This document shows, piece by piece, positions 26,332 through 34,287 of a stretch of 64,000 nucleotides of DNA. Below the pieces are notes generated by a model. The model saw only the letters and a list, made by a program, of their open reading frames with translations, did no database searches and was not told the DNA's origin. The DNA comes from a virus. The stretch lies in IMG/VR virus record IMGVR_UViG_3300005663_000033, positions 1-64,000 of that record. The stretch is one strand, 5' to 3'. Positions within the stretch are counted from its first letter, which is position 1. Every line of letters begins with the position of its first letter. A program made the position numbers and the translations under genes.

Positions 26332-26466
26332 TCATAACCACCACCACCTATAAAAACAACCCGATCTCTTGCATTTTCCACACGCAAAACACCAATAGTC
26401 ATAGATAGGATCATTAGAACAGTGAATCCAACTATGCAAACCAATAAAACAAAAGAATCGTTGCAT
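26332..26466 (-). CDS. Short Cys/Trp-rich protein of the CWLGFH family
   Basis: 44 residues. MQRFFCFIGLHSW opening and a CFACGKCKRSGC zinc-like cluster. It resembles the two small proteins at 29873-30111, so these are paralogues. No clear Shine-Dalgarno. Confidence 0.55.
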   Translation of the reverse strand: MQRFFCFIGLHSWIHCSNDPIYDYWCFACGKCKRSGCFYRWWWL

Positions 26467-26485
26467 TATTTCACTTCCACAAATT

Positions 26486-26614
26486 TCACTTTAAATCATC
26501 ATCCCCAGTATATTCGATAATTGTAGTCTTAGGTACTGGAATTCCAAAAGGAATACGTGGAAACCACCAAGAAAGTCTATTTTTATTGTGAGGGTTTGTT
26601 CTTTCTGCAAACAT
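26486..26614 (-). CDS. Short protein, unknown function
   Basis: 42 residues, RLSWWFPRIPFGIPVP in the middle and an acidic end. Weak translation signal. No motif. Confidence 0.45.
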   Translation of the reverse strand: MFAERTNPHNKNRLSWWFPRIPFGIPVPKTTIIEYTGDDDLK

Positions 26615-26620
26615 TATGCG

Positions 26621-26920
26621 TCATCCTATTCCTTTTTTTAAATCCACAATAACTTGTTCAATATAATCTCTTAGCCATTCTTTAGTCTCAACATGATTCA
26701 CTAAAATATTTAACGAATCTACCCCACCCCATGATTCAAGCATCCCAATTGCTGCATCTCGCACCTCCTGATCAGCATGTTTCAATCCATAACTGGCAAG
26801 TTTTATTCCATGTTGACCAACAATTTTATAGGGTTGACGACCTACGCAGCGAAGAATTCCAGCATGAATAGATGGATGACGACGTTCGATCAAAAAACAT
26901 AATAACTTGACAGATATCAT
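26621..26920 (-). CDS. HEAT-repeat-like small protein
   Basis: 99 residues; LKHADQEVRDAAIGMLESWGG resembles one HEAT-type helical hairpin, with others less clear. Start overlaps the upstream stop (ATGA). Confidence 0.65.
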   Translation of the reverse strand: MISVKLLCFLIERRHPSIHAGILRCVGRQPYKIVGQHGIKLASYGLKHADQEVRDAAIGMLESWGGVDSLNILVNHVETKEWLRDYIEQVIVDLKKGIG

Positions 26921-27048
26921 TGTATCGGTACACCAACAGCCTGTATTTCATCACTAATAATTTTCTCGGCTGGGTGGAAACATCCATCCTCAATTGATTC
27001 GTTTACAAAAGAAGCAAGAATGTCTTGGTGAAAAAAGGTTTTCTTCAT
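26917..27048 (-). CDS. Small protein, unknown function
   Basis: 43 residues, ending in an ATGA overlap with the next gene, which supports real translation. No motif recognised. Confidence 0.5.
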   Translation of the reverse strand: MKKTFFHQDILASFVNESIEDGCFHPAEKIISDEIQAVGVPIQ

Positions 27049-27053
27049 TTTTT

Positions 27054-27290
27054 TTATCCCATCATAATTACAAATATCCCTGCGAACACAACTGTGACTA
27101 TAATAAAAAAAGACAAGAATATTATATTACCTACCCGAGTAGCGGGAAAATCATCTCCCTTAACCTCATCTGGTTCGTCAATAAGATCACTGATCAATAT
27201 GTCTTCTTCACTAATATATTTCCCACACTTGGAGCACATTATTCTTTCTGTAGTAGATTGACAATCTGAACATACATATTTACGACCCAT
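27054..27290 (-). CDS. Zinc ribbon with C-terminal membrane anchor
   Basis: 78 residues from ATG 27290 behind GAAGGGGG. CSDC and CSKC near the N-terminus, acidic middle, then one transmembrane segment (IIFLSFFIIVTVVFAGIFVI). Cytoplasmic zinc ribbon tethered to membrane is likely. Confidence 0.7.
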   Translation of the reverse strand: MGRKYVCSDCQSTTERIMCSKCGKYISEEDILISDLIDEPDEVKGDDFPATRVGNIIFLSFFIIVTVVFAGIFVIMMG

Positions 27291-27291
27291 A

Positions 27292-27663
27292 CTAAACCCC
27301 CTTCTCCATTGCATCGACAATAGCCTCACGAACCGTAGGCTTAGTCCCAGGCAGGTTAGTTTCATGCAATCTCAAACCACGACCACAACTCGAATCTCGA
27401 CAAATCCATCCTTTCCCATACCCCCTCATATTCTTGTCTAGCCAATCCAATATTTCTTTATCCGACGGGCTTTCCTCATTATCCAACTTATGAACACAAA
27501 CATTAGATGATAATCTAAGTCCAGATATTACCCTTTCTATCTCATCCAACATTTCCTTTTTAGTATCGAATTGTCTTTCATTCTTGGATTTCTCTCCAGC
27601 AATCCATAATTCTATAACGTATTTACCATCCTTGGTTCTTAAAACCAATTCAGTCAATTTCAT
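27292..27663 (-). CDS. Small phage protein, unknown function
   Basis: 123 residues. N-terminal beta segment (LVLRTKDGKYVIELWI), helical middle and CRDSSCGRGLRLHE near the end. No family recognised. Confidence 0.75.
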   Translation of the reverse strand: MKLTELVLRTKDGKYVIELWIAGEKSKNERQFDTKKEMLDEIERVISGLRLSSNVCVHKLDNEESPSDKEILDWLDKNMRGYGKGWICRDSSCGRGLRLHETNLPGTKPTVREAIVDAMEKGV

Positions 27664-27841
27664 TATACTTCCCCTTTCTAATCACAATTTGTTTTTCGTG
27701 CCATTCGACAGCTTCTTTACAAGCAAGATTAACCATTCGTTTTTGCTCTTTTGGAGATACAGTCTCAATACCAAATAATAGTTTGGCTAAAAGTTCTTTA
27801 ATGGATGATGGGATTTTACTTTCATTATTGTCCTTTAACAA
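27650..27841 (-). CDS. Small protein, unknown function
   Basis: 63 residues, helical (SIKELLAKLLFGIE). Overlaps both neighbours by 14-17 bases. Confidence 0.65.
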   Translation of the reverse strand: MLKDNNESKIPSSIKELLAKLLFGIETVSPKEQKRMVNLACKEAVEWHEKQIVIRKGKYNEID

Positions 27842-28010
27842 AACTACGCCGTCTGACTTCTACTTTATGCCATTCCCAGATACCGCCAGGAGATTTAGTT
27901 GCCACACGCTCCTTACCATTTACGTCAAGCACCTTGGCATATTTACCCAGATCATGATTAAAACCAAGATCCTCTACAACTTTATATTTTTTACTTCCTA
28001 TTGTTATCAT
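27825..28010 (-). CDS. Small protein, unknown function
   Basis: 61 residues from ATG 28010 behind AGGGG. Beta-rich start (MITIGSKKYKVVEDL). No motif. Confidence 0.65.
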   Translation of the reverse strand: MITIGSKKYKVVEDLGFNHDLGKYAKVLDVNGKERVATKSPGGIWEWHKVEVRRRSFVKGQ

Positions 28011-28528
28011 TCTATTTCCCCTATCCAATCACAATTTGGACACCTATGCTCATGATCGAAGTGAACTCCCTTCCTGCGATGCACCCTACGTTGACAACGA
28101 GGACACAGAGGCTTTCCATAATGGCCTGGATGTGTGCTTACATTTAGGGGATGTGGTGGAGGAGGTGGAGGAGGGTTTTCATCACCCACCTTATTATTCT
28201 CAAATCCACTCACTAAACTACAAGTTGAACAACGATATGCATCATTAAAACCACACGTCCTTATAGTTGTAACATCGCCTCCACAACTCGGACACGACCT
28301 TTCTCTTCCTAGCTTAATTATCGCTTTGTCTAGAATTTTGGCGCGTTGTTCGCAAGCTTCATTCATCACGTCATAAGGTAGAGAATCTATATCACCACTA
28401 ACTTCCCAACGAACATTACAATTTTCCCTATATGCCCGCAAAATACGAAGTGGATATTCATCATCTGGCGTAGCATCTACATGTAAAATAGATTCCTGTG
28501 TGTATTTTTGTTTATCACCTTTACCCAT
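28007..28528 (-). CDS. Double zinc-ribbon protein with poly-Pro linker
   Basis: 173 residues from ATG 28528 behind GGGGGAAG. Two zinc ribbons (CPSCGG...CSTC and CPRCQ...CPNC) are joined by a run of seven prolines near residue 120. Possibly a nucleic-acid-binding adaptor. Overlaps the next gene by 4 bases. Confidence 0.75.
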   Translation of the reverse strand: MGKGDKQKYTQESILHVDATPDDEYPLRILRAYRENCNVRWEVSGDIDSLPYDVMNEACEQRAKILDKAIIKLGRERSCPSCGGDVTTIRTCGFNDAYRCSTCSLVSGFENNKVGDENPPPPPPPHPLNVSTHPGHYGKPLCPRCQRRVHRRKGVHFDHEHRCPNCDWIGEIE

Positions 28529-28529
28529 A

Positions 28530-28841
28530 TTACTTCCCCCTACAATTATTTCCATTAACAATATCGTCTACGTCATCACGAATTCTCTTCTTGTCCGCAT
28601 CGGTCAAAATCTTACATTTAAGTGGGCAAACAACCATTTTCTCGGTATCGGGAGGTGTATGTTCTACCCAGAAATAAAAACACTCTCCTTCTCTGAGTGC
28701 AACCTTGTGCAAAGTAAAAAGGTCAACAGGAAGGTCTGTCAGAAACTCTTCATAATCATACTCAGAGTCGAAGAGTGATACCCTCACGTTCTCCCCATTG
28801 ATTTCTCGAATGACACCATCAAATTCGTCAATTTTAATCAT
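28530..28841 (-). CDS. Small phage protein, unknown function
   Basis: 103 residues, beta-rich N-terminal half (IDEFDGVIREINGENVRVSL) followed by an acidic helix. Overlaps the upstream gene by 8 bases. Confidence 0.7.
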   Translation of the reverse strand: MIKIDEFDGVIREINGENVRVSLFDSEYDYEEFLTDLPVDLFTLHKVALREGECFYFWVEHTPPDTEKMVVCPLKCKILTDADKKRIRDDVDDIVNGNNCRGK

Positions 28842-29316
28842 GTTCACAACACCTACATTTCGCAACAGAAGTAAATAATTGAATCTCTCCAGTACCATTA
28901 CAATCGGGGCAAGACACCAAAGTGGCGGGGGTTGATCTCTTCATTATCTCAAAGCTCTTTCTGTATAACCAACATACTTCTTTATCACCTCCTGGACGAG
29001 TCCAAATACGATCTGATTGATCAAAATCTGTTTTATCTGATGGGCACTTTACGACGACACGTTCTTCTCCAAGTGATGTTGGAAGAGATGAATTGGTTAC
29101 GATAATCTTGTCTCCTATTTTGGCCAGGGTATCCGATGACTCTATAATTTTGAAATCATTGTTTTCTAGATAGATTACATATCCATCACCATGTACAAAT
29201 CTTACATATGATTGAGATTTACAATCACGTACTGTTTCAACCACAAATTTGAACCATATACCAAGATGGCCTGTGGGATGTGTTATGAGGATTGTATCTC
29301 CTGGTTTTGCTTTCAT
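28834..29316 (-). CDS. KPGD-family domain fused to DnaJ-type zinc cluster
   Basis: 160 residues. The opening MKAKPGDTILITHPTGHLG and a repeat of the same domain later (KIGDKIIVTNSS) match the small plus-strand proteins at 44921 and 45753. The end has CPDCNGTGEI...CRCC, a half DnaJ-type zinc finger. Function unknown; the domain resembles a small SH3-like barrel. Confidence 0.7.
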   Translation of the reverse strand: MKAKPGDTILITHPTGHLGIWFKFVVETVRDCKSQSYVRFVHGDGYVIYLENNDFKIIESSDTLAKIGDKIIVTNSSLPTSLGEERVVVKCPSDKTDFDQSDRIWTRPGGDKEVCWLYRKSFEIMKRSTPATLVSCPDCNGTGEIQLFTSVAKCRCCEHD

Positions 29317-29318
29317 TT

Positions 29319-29846
29319 TTAAAATCCAAAGAAATCTGCCATGGCGGCATCCCTCTTGGCATTCACCTGTTGTTCCCAATCACCACTCACTACTTTGTTC
29401 GTCTTGCCAATTTTCCTTTCAATAACATCATTAGGATTTTCCCAGTCTAATACATGAATCTTGGGATCGTCAGCCCAATGCCTTTCTGACACAACTATCG
29501 CATGCGTATCTTTACAGTCTTCCTTTTCGCCAAAATAAGTCTCTACATAATCCCAGTCTATGTGAAATCCTTTTCTCGATGGCCAACATACTATCGTTGG
29601 AAGTCTGGCAGGTAAGAGGCTGTCTACTCCATCATTTCGCAATCCTTTAAAATGAATAGTAAAAGTTCTGGGATCAGTTATCGGTGGATTATTTATTGCG
29701 GAAAGATTATCTTTAATTATGCCGCCGAAGACATAAGCCATGAAATTAAGACCATGGTAGGTTGAAAGAATTAATGCATAACGCTCACCAATAATTAATT
29801 CGTCAGCTTCTAGGATTTGGTATGGATGTCTTACTTTGCGAGTCAT
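29319..29846 (-). CDS. Phage protein, unknown function
   Basis: 175 residues, beta-rich first half, ending MADFFGF. No recognised domain. Immediately upstream lies a perfect 7-bp hairpin (AAGCCCG/CGGGCTT, 29888-29906) inside the next gene. Confidence 0.75.
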   Translation of the reverse strand: MTRKVRHPYQILEADELIIGERYALILSTYHGLNFMAYVFGGIIKDNLSAINNPPITDPRTFTIHFKGLRNDGVDSLLPARLPTIVCWPSRKGFHIDWDYVETYFGEKEDCKDTHAIVVSERHWADDPKIHVLDWENPNDVIERKIGKTNKVVSGDWEQQVNAKRDAAMADFFGF

Positions 29847-29872
29847 AGCTTTACTCTGTATGGCTACATTAT

Positions 29873-30007
29873 TTACTCTATATCGTAAGCCCGCCAGTCG
29901 GGCTTCCGCCTATTACACCAATGACAGTATTTCGGTTTCGGTGTCCAGTTCTTAGGAAACCAATCATGAAAACCTAACCAACACAAAATCCGTCTGAACC
30001 TTGTCAT
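29873..30007 (-). CDS. CWLGFH-family Cys/Trp small protein
   Basis: 44 residues; MTRFRRILCWLGFHDW then CHWC. TAATG overlap with the upstream paralogue at 30007-30111. The opening and Cys pair resemble short phage proteins of the DUF1660 kind. Confidence 0.65.
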   Translation of the reverse strand: MTRFRRILCWLGFHDWFPKNWTPKPKYCHWCNRRKPDWRAYDIE

Positions 30008-30111
30008 TACTCCTCCCACCAATTGTCAACCTTCCTACAATCCCTACACCGCCGCCACCCTATATAGCGGTCCCATCTATGAAACCCCAGCCAACATAAA
30101 AATCGTCTCAT
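30007..30111 (-). CDS. CWLGFH-family Cys/Trp small protein
   Basis: 34 residues; MRRFLCWLGFHRWDR then CRDC, ending WWEE. Tandem paralogue of the next gene; a third copy is at 26332-26466. Probable zinc-binding mini-protein. Confidence 0.65.
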   Translation of the reverse strand: MRRFLCWLGFHRWDRYIGWRRCRDCRKVDNWWEE

Positions 30112-30150
30112 ATTTTATTCTCCAAAAATTTTCATATCTCGTTATTTTTT

Positions 30151-30366
30151 CTACCTTAAATCCTTATAGTTGCATGATGATCTAATTATACGTCCATTGT
30201 TATCTACTTCTATTTTGAATTCTATGACATTCTCACCCAAGGCTTGTTTGAATTCTTCCATTTCATCGTCTGCTGATTTTTGTGCCTCTTCTCTTGTTCC
30301 AAAAAAATGAGGAATAGCACTACCATCACCACCATCTTCTAAATGCAGCCAACCCGTAATATTCAT
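30151..30366 (-). CDS. Small protein, unknown function
   Basis: 71 residues with FFGTREEAQKSADDEM in the middle, a beta-helix-beta pattern common in short phage proteins. No function known. Confidence 0.65.
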   Translation of the reverse strand: MNITGWLHLEDGGDGSAIPHFFGTREEAQKSADDEMEEFKQALGENVIEFKIEVDNNGRIIRSSCNYKDLR

Positions 30367-30390
30367 TTCTTTTCCTTCACCCCAAAGGCT

Positions 30391-30807
30391 TTATGGACAA
30401 TCTCCATTGAGATGTTCGCTTCGAGGTTCTTTCTTACAATGTGGACAGAGGCCTTTCGTCAATTCATCTAGACGATTGGCACATTCCCTCACCCTCTCGT
30501 ACGACTTTGCTCTACATACGCCAAGACACCTTCTACAAGTTACGTCCTTAATATGGGGACTTAAATCAGCCTTATCAACTTCGGAACAGCTAAGTCCACA
30601 CTGTGAATGTCCGAGTTGTTCTGCCCTTGTCACTAGAAGTAAATGTATCATCTTCGAGTTCTCCATTTCGTTTTCCGTTTCCCTATGTTTAAGGTTACGC
30701 TGTACTTCACCCTCACCTTCACACTGAAAACAATCACAATAAAACGGATCGCCTAGCCACCCGCTACCTTCGCACCTTGGGCAGTCTACCTTCTCGTTAG
30801 ACGGCAT
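30391..30807 (-). CDS. Multi-zinc small protein (DnaJ-type cluster)
   Basis: 138 residues. CPRCEGSGW and CFQCEGEGE form a DnaJ-type zinc finger; further pairs CRRCLGVC and CPHC follow. Overlaps 11 bases with the upstream gene. Confidence 0.72.
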   Translation of the reverse strand: MPSNEKVDCPRCEGSGWLGDPFYCDCFQCEGEGEVQRNLKHRETENEMENSKMIHLLLVTRAEQLGHSQCGLSCSEVDKADLSPHIKDVTCRRCLGVCRAKSYERVRECANRLDELTKGLCPHCKKEPRSEHLNGDCP

Positions 30808-30940
30808 AGTGGGGACACCTCTTTGTCGGCGTGTAGTGAAGCGGTTCCTTGCAGTAGGGGCACATCTTCACCAATCTTCCCTTCTTGTCAAGGGCCATCT
30901 TTGCTGTTGCTGTTGTCACAACTACCTTCTCGTTCGCCAT
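30797..30940 (-). CDS. Small zinc-binding protein
   Basis: 47 residues from ATG 30940; CPYC and a later RCPHY could form a minimal zinc site. Its 3' end overlaps the next gene. Confidence 0.55.
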   Translation of the reverse strand: MANEKVVVTTATAKMALDKKGRLVKMCPYCKEPLHYTPTKRCPHYAV

Positions 30941-30947
30941 TGTTCTA

Positions 30948-31229
30948 TTACTTTTCTCCGTCCATTTTGTGGTCATAATTTTCTAGTTCAAATTCATAAG
31001 CATAAAAATGTTTATGTTGTGATGATTTTATAAGGTATCTAGGATATCTGGATGAATCACCTATATATGGGGCTGAGTACCACTGCATAATCATTCCTGT
31101 AGAATTGTCAATTTTTAATCTAACGATATCTCCAATTTTAAATTTAGGATAAACCTTTTCACGTTTTTCGCACCCCGCCAAAATTCCAATACTTAAAGCG
31201 AAACTCAATAGCATAAAGTTCTTTATCAT
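30948..31229 (-). CDS. Lipoprotein
   Basis: 93 residues. Signal peptide with lipobox (SIGILAGC, Cys20), then a small beta-rich domain (FKIGDIVRLKIDNSTGMIM). Would be lipid-anchored in the cell envelope, where it could mediate superinfection exclusion; that role is inferred only from the class. Confidence 0.75.
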   Translation of the reverse strand: MIKNFMLLSFALSIGILAGCEKREKVYPKFKIGDIVRLKIDNSTGMIMQWYSAPYIGDSSRYPRYLIKSSQHKHFYAYEFELENYDHKMDGEK

Positions 31230-31336
31230 TTTTGTATCTTCCTAAGTATGTATCTCCCGCCTCGATAGAATCCAATGCTATATGCAACGACTGAAACGCA
31301 AGCAATTACGAAACCTAAAAGGATGAATTGTTCCAT
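31226..31336 (-). CDS. Small membrane protein, GFYRGG family
   Basis: 36 residues from ATG 31336; one membrane helix followed by YSIGFYRGGRYILRKIQK. Paralogous to the 36-residue protein at 31723-31833. Confidence 0.6.
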   Translation of the reverse strand: MEQFILLGFVIACVSVVAYSIGFYRGGRYILRKIQK

Positions 31337-31412
31337 TACTTTTTTCTTTTTGCAAGACACAAAAGTGTAATTACATAGTGCGTAGCTCTTGGGAACATCC
31401 TTGGATGTTACC

Positions 31413-31502
31413 TTAGAGTCCCATTCCAGGTCCCTTAAATCGATCACAGATAAAGAATACAATAGCGATAACAACTACAATACAAATTACCCATTCCAAC
31501 AT
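31413..31502 (-). CDS. Short membrane peptide
   Basis: 29 residues, almost entirely one hydrophobic helix (WVICIVVVIAIVFFIC). Supported by position and composition only. Confidence 0.45.
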   Translation of the reverse strand: MLEWVICIVVVIAIVFFICDRFKGPGMGL

Positions 31503-31513
31503 AATCCTATCTC

Positions 31514-31726
31514 CTAAGAACGTTTTTCATGATTTATATACCATATTCTGGCAAAAAGAATCACAATCAAAAGCAAAATTCCATAACTAGCCAAAGATAG
31601 GCTGAATGGCATAATCATAGTGGGGAAACATGCTAGAGGAGCCATCACAAGGAGAAATGTAGAAAATCTCTTTGCACCTTTAAGGTTGTCGTACCATCTA
31701 TTTAGTTTTATCCAACCTTTTGTCAT
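31514..31726 (-). CDS. Two-span membrane protein
   Basis: 70 residues from ATG 31726 behind GAAAGGT. Two hydrophobic segments (about 20-38 and 42-60). ATGA overlap with the upstream small gene. Confidence 0.65.
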   Translation of the reverse strand: MTKGWIKLNRWYDNLKGAKRFSTFLLVMAPLACFPTMIMPFSLSLASYGILLLIVILFARIWYINHEKRS

Positions 31727-31833
31727 TTTCGTACCTTTCTGAGCGCATATTTGCCACCGTGCCAGAACCCAATAACGTATGAAACAATTACCAAAAACCA
31801 AGTTATTACGATATATAGTTCCCATCCCATCAT
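31723..31833 (-). CDS. Small membrane protein, GFWHGG family
   Basis: 36 residues; one membrane helix then YVIGFWHGGKYALRKVRK. It matches 31226-31336 in length and in the C-terminal motif (GF.GG.Y.LRK). AAAGGG precedes ATG ATG; the stop overlaps the next start. Confidence 0.62.
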   Translation of the reverse strand: MMGWELYIVITWFLVIVSYVIGFWHGGKYALRKVRK

Positions 31834-31850
31834 TTTTCCCTTTGTGAAAA

Positions 31851-31985
31851 TTAAAGCTTATAGCCGTCTAATTCTATTCCATTTCGCTCAGCAAATTCTA
31901 GAGCGTTTTTGATGGCATCTTCGCGTGTTTTGAAACCAGTGTGACCATAGTCATAACAATGCGATCTAAACTCAACGAAATACAT
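31851..31985 (-). CDS. Small protein, unknown function
   Basis: 44 residues from the ATG at 31985; the frame is open upstream without an ATG, so a non-ATG start could add about 10 residues. FKTREDAIKNALEFAERNG gives a beta-helix pattern. First gene after the promoter at 32251-32279. Confidence 0.55.
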   Translation of the reverse strand: MYFVEFRSHCYDYGHTGFKTREDAIKNALEFAERNGIELDGYKL

Positions 31986-32225
31986 TTCTTGTTCTTTTAT
32001 GTTGTCGTCATTCAAATCATCTATACTGATTTTTGATGCAATGGTTGTTATCTTCCAGTGAAAAATGTTTTTGTGCTTTTGGACACCTCCTCAAAACCAT
32101 CTCTAGGCTTATACAGGGTAGACGATTGACGAGATTCTTTAATCGCCAAATTAGCCGAATTGCAAATGGTTACATTTGTATCTTTCTTACACATCTCATA
32201 GTCTCCAAAAAAGTGCGAAGCTCAC

Positions 32226-32279
32226 GGTGGCAGCGCTTTGCTGACACCTTATTATACGTTCAACTATCCCCTCTGTTTC
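32226..32279 (-). promoter_or_regulatory. Phage promoter family copy 3 with leader stem-loop
   Basis: Minus-strand -35 GAAACA (32274-32279), 17-base spacer, TATAAT (32251-32256), then an inverted repeat GGTG-t-CAGC/GCTG-c-CACC (32226-32248). Leader sequence matches copy 5 (60336-60389) closely. Confidence 0.78.
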
Positions 32280-32307
32280 AAGAAAATTCGATTTATTTCA
32301 ATTCACA

Positions 32308-32787
32308 TTATGGGACATGTTTTCTTAGTTTTGTTTTTCCATTTACAAGGCAAGATATCGCTGGCTGCGAAACGCCGAATTGTCTAGCTAAAGAAATTTG
32401 TGTGGTCCCGTTCCTGTGAAGCTTTATTATCATTGTTTGTTCTTTTAGCGTCAAATGGTGGTAACTAGCCCCAGGTCTCTTGTCTCCATACGATCCCCAA
32501 TCGAGGTATCTTTGCGACCGTAATCGACGTGGCTGTTGTCCCCTGGCCTTTCTTATACAAAGTGGTAGTTCCTCGCAGCACAGGCCCTTAAAAGCCGCAC
32601 AGACGAGTCTCTGAGTTAGTTTCTTCTTCGCGGAAGACCCCGTGTATGTATATTGAAAACCATCATGATGTATCACCGGATTAATTACGCGCCATCTACC
32701 AAAGAACTTACGCCAAATACGGCCTTTCCTGTCGGCAAAATATAATGGATGATCCGGTATTTGTTTTCTATCAATTCGTTTGGTCAT
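32308..32787 (-). CDS. NUMOD4/HTH mobile-endonuclease-like protein
   Basis: 159 residues. N-terminus YFADRKGRIWRKF resembles NUMOD4; the core QRLVCAAFKGL resembles HNH-associated regions of phage homing proteins; the C-terminus LTLKEQTMIIKLHRNGTTQISLARQFGVSQPAISCLVNGK is a clear helix-turn-helix. A complete HNH nuclease motif is not visible, so it may be a DNA-binding remnant or regulator. Confidence 0.65.
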   Translation of the reverse strand: MTKRIDRKQIPDHPLYFADRKGRIWRKFFGRWRVINPVIHHDGFQYTYTGSSAKKKLTQRLVCAAFKGLCCEELPLCIRKARGQQPRRLRSQRYLDWGSYGDKRPGASYHHLTLKEQTMIIKLHRNGTTQISLARQFGVSQPAISCLVNGKTKLRKHVP

Positions 32788-32822
32788 ATTTTATTCCAAG
32801 ATGCAAGACACAAAAGTAGGGA

Positions 32823-33047
32823 TTAGAAGTCTACCGGATTACTAGCATTCTTTGGTGACCATCTAAGAACGCATCCGTTTTGACCAGGGGCAGGGCAGCA
32901 ATGTACAATCCCAAAACAATCGACCACACGATGTGTGGTGCCTCTCAGAGACAAAAATAATTCTCTTGGACGATCAATGCGGTATACCCGTCCATTAAAA
33001 TCGTATTCTCGCCATGCTTCTGACTTCAGTGAATATCGAGTCATCAC
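32823..33047 (-). CDS. Small protein, unknown function
   Basis: 74 residues with FNGRVYRIDRPRELF and a Cys-containing turn (VHCCPAPGQNGC). First gene after the promoter at 33109-33137. Confidence 0.65.
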   Translation of the reverse strand: MMTRYSLKSEAWREYDFNGRVYRIDRPRELFLSLRGTTHRVVDCFGIVHCCPAPGQNGCVLRWSPKNASNPVDF

Positions 33048-33082
33048 TTCATCTCTCCTGTTAATGTATCGTGCAAGGCACT

Positions 33083-33137
33083 CGGGAGCAGACTTGTTCT
33101 GCTACCGTATTATACGTCTAACTCATGCCTGTGTTTC
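33083..33137 (-). promoter_or_regulatory. Phage promoter family copy 4 with leader stem-loop
   Basis: Minus-strand -35 GAAACA (33132-33137), 17-base spacer ending GTTAGACG, TATAAT (33109-33114), then inverted repeat CGG-t-AGCAGA/TCTGCT-c-CCG (33083-33107). Head of the leftward small-gene region. Confidence 0.78.
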
Positions 33138-33504
33138 ACCTCTCTTCGATTTTTTTCATCTTTTTTGTCGTCCTATAAAGCGATTGATACAGGCGTTCAG
33201 AAAGGGGCACCCCCTTGTTTAATAAGGCGGGGGACTAGGTGAGAAGGAGTGTATGCGTTTTCTTGTAGGGCATGGATTTTTGGAGCCTAGTATGCCTAAA
33301 CCCCCGGCGGTTATCGGACCTAGCCGAGTTATCGGACCATCCTATATTACCGGCCCACCCCTTAGCCCAGATTTATCGGACCATCTCAGCTAGACATGTT
33401 ATCGGACTATCTTGCATGACATGCAAGGGGAGGTTATCGGACCTATCCTCCTCGCACCCGAACCCTCTTGAGTTATCGGACCAAAAGTTTTTCTTCTCGA
33501 TTTC

Positions 33505-33533
33505 TTGCCTTCGCGCCGATTGTATCCTAGAAT
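33505..33533 (+). promoter_or_regulatory. Sigma70-type promoter at the motif array
   Basis: TTGCCT (33505-33510), 17-base spacer, TAGAAT (33528-33533). Six perfect TTATCGGAC motifs lie 25-200 bases upstream. Would drive the small genes from 33578. Confidence 0.5.
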
Positions 33534-33577
33534 ATATATGACATGACAACGCACACGACAAACAACGGAGAAAAAAG

Positions 33578-33691
33578 ATGAAACTACTTATCGGACTAAC
33601 GCTTACTGGAATCATCGGCTCTTGTGTTATCGGACTACTCATCAACGCCTACTCCTGGATTGAAGCATCGCTTCATTCAGTAGGCCTTTAA
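33578..33691 (+). CDS. Short membrane protein inside the motif array
   Basis: 37 residues from ATG 33578 (CGGAG upstream). One hydrophobic helix; two array motifs encode its LIG and VIG residues. Confidence 0.6.
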   Translation: MKLLIGLTLTGIIGSCVIGLLINAYSWIEASLHSVGL

Positions 33692-33702
33692 GGGAGAGAA
33701 TC

Positions 33703-33792
33703 ATGGCGACTATTATTATCGGATGTGCGGCAATGGTGGTTATCGGAGCGGTATGGTTGTGGTCTGTATTATCAGACCTTGAGGGGCTATAA
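33703..33792 (+). CDS. Short membrane peptide inside the motif array
   Basis: 29 residues, AAGGGAGAG upstream of the ATG. One hydrophobic helix; array motifs are read as IIG, VIG and LSD. Confidence 0.55.
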   Translation: MATIIIGCAAMVVIGAVWLWSVLSDLEGL

Positions 33793-33794
33793 CA

Positions 33795-34052
33795 ATGGAC
33801 AAGACACTGGTGAAATATCGGACACTAGGCAGCAAATTTAACAGTTACGCTGTAGTACCTACCCTGTTCTTATCGGGCCTACTCGATTGGCTGAAGTTAT
33901 CGGAATGTGCGACGATCATCTCTACGACCGATAACTATCAGCGGATTCTCCGACAATCTGAGTTATCAGACCTAGCCGCTCCTGAATCATGGCCGAGTTA
34001 TGGGCAGTGTAAAGGTTACATTCTCGCTGTAGACATGCTGGAGTGCCGATAA
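33795..34052 (+). CDS. Small protein inside the motif array
   Basis: 85 residues; array motifs appear as KYRT, FLSG, KLSE and ELSDL, two different frames within one gene. Stop overlaps the next start (TAATG). No family recognised. Confidence 0.6.
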   Translation: MDKTLVKYRTLGSKFNSYAVVPTLFLSGLLDWLKLSECATIISTTDNYQRILRQSELSDLAAPESWPSYGQCKGYILAVDMLECR

Positions 34053-34276
34053 TGTTTGGACAAGCTAAACTTGAAATACCCACAAGCGGTAATATCGGAC
34101 CTTCCTGTACCACCGGATTATCAGACCAACTAGCTATGACTATCGGACGTACAGCAGCACGCACGTTATCGGAACAAGATGGGTATGTTGTAGTGACACT
34201 TGAATCAGGATCGGTTCGTGTTATCGGCTATAATACGATCCACGACAAACTCGTTATCGGACGTTTAACCATTTAA
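34052..34276 (+). CDS. Small protein inside the motif array
   Basis: 74 residues from ATG 34052 in a TAATG overlap. Beta-rich (YVVVTLESGSVRVIGY). Array motifs encode NIGP, LSDQ, TIGR, LSEQ and VIG. Confidence 0.6.
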   Translation: MFGQAKLEIPTSGNIGPSCTTGLSDQLAMTIGRTAARTLSEQDGYVVVTLESGSVRVIGYNTIHDKLVIGRLTI

Positions 34277-34287
34277 GGAGCGATAAG

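Noticed and set aside
33188-33240. AAGGGG/CCCCTT hairpin as terminator
   Set aside because: Six pairs but no T-run follows; could be a leader hairpin but not enough to call.
33311-33481. TTATCGGAC repeats as a CRISPR array
   Set aside because: Repeat unit is only 9 bases, spacing is irregular (18-44) and the motif also runs through genes; no cas genes are near.
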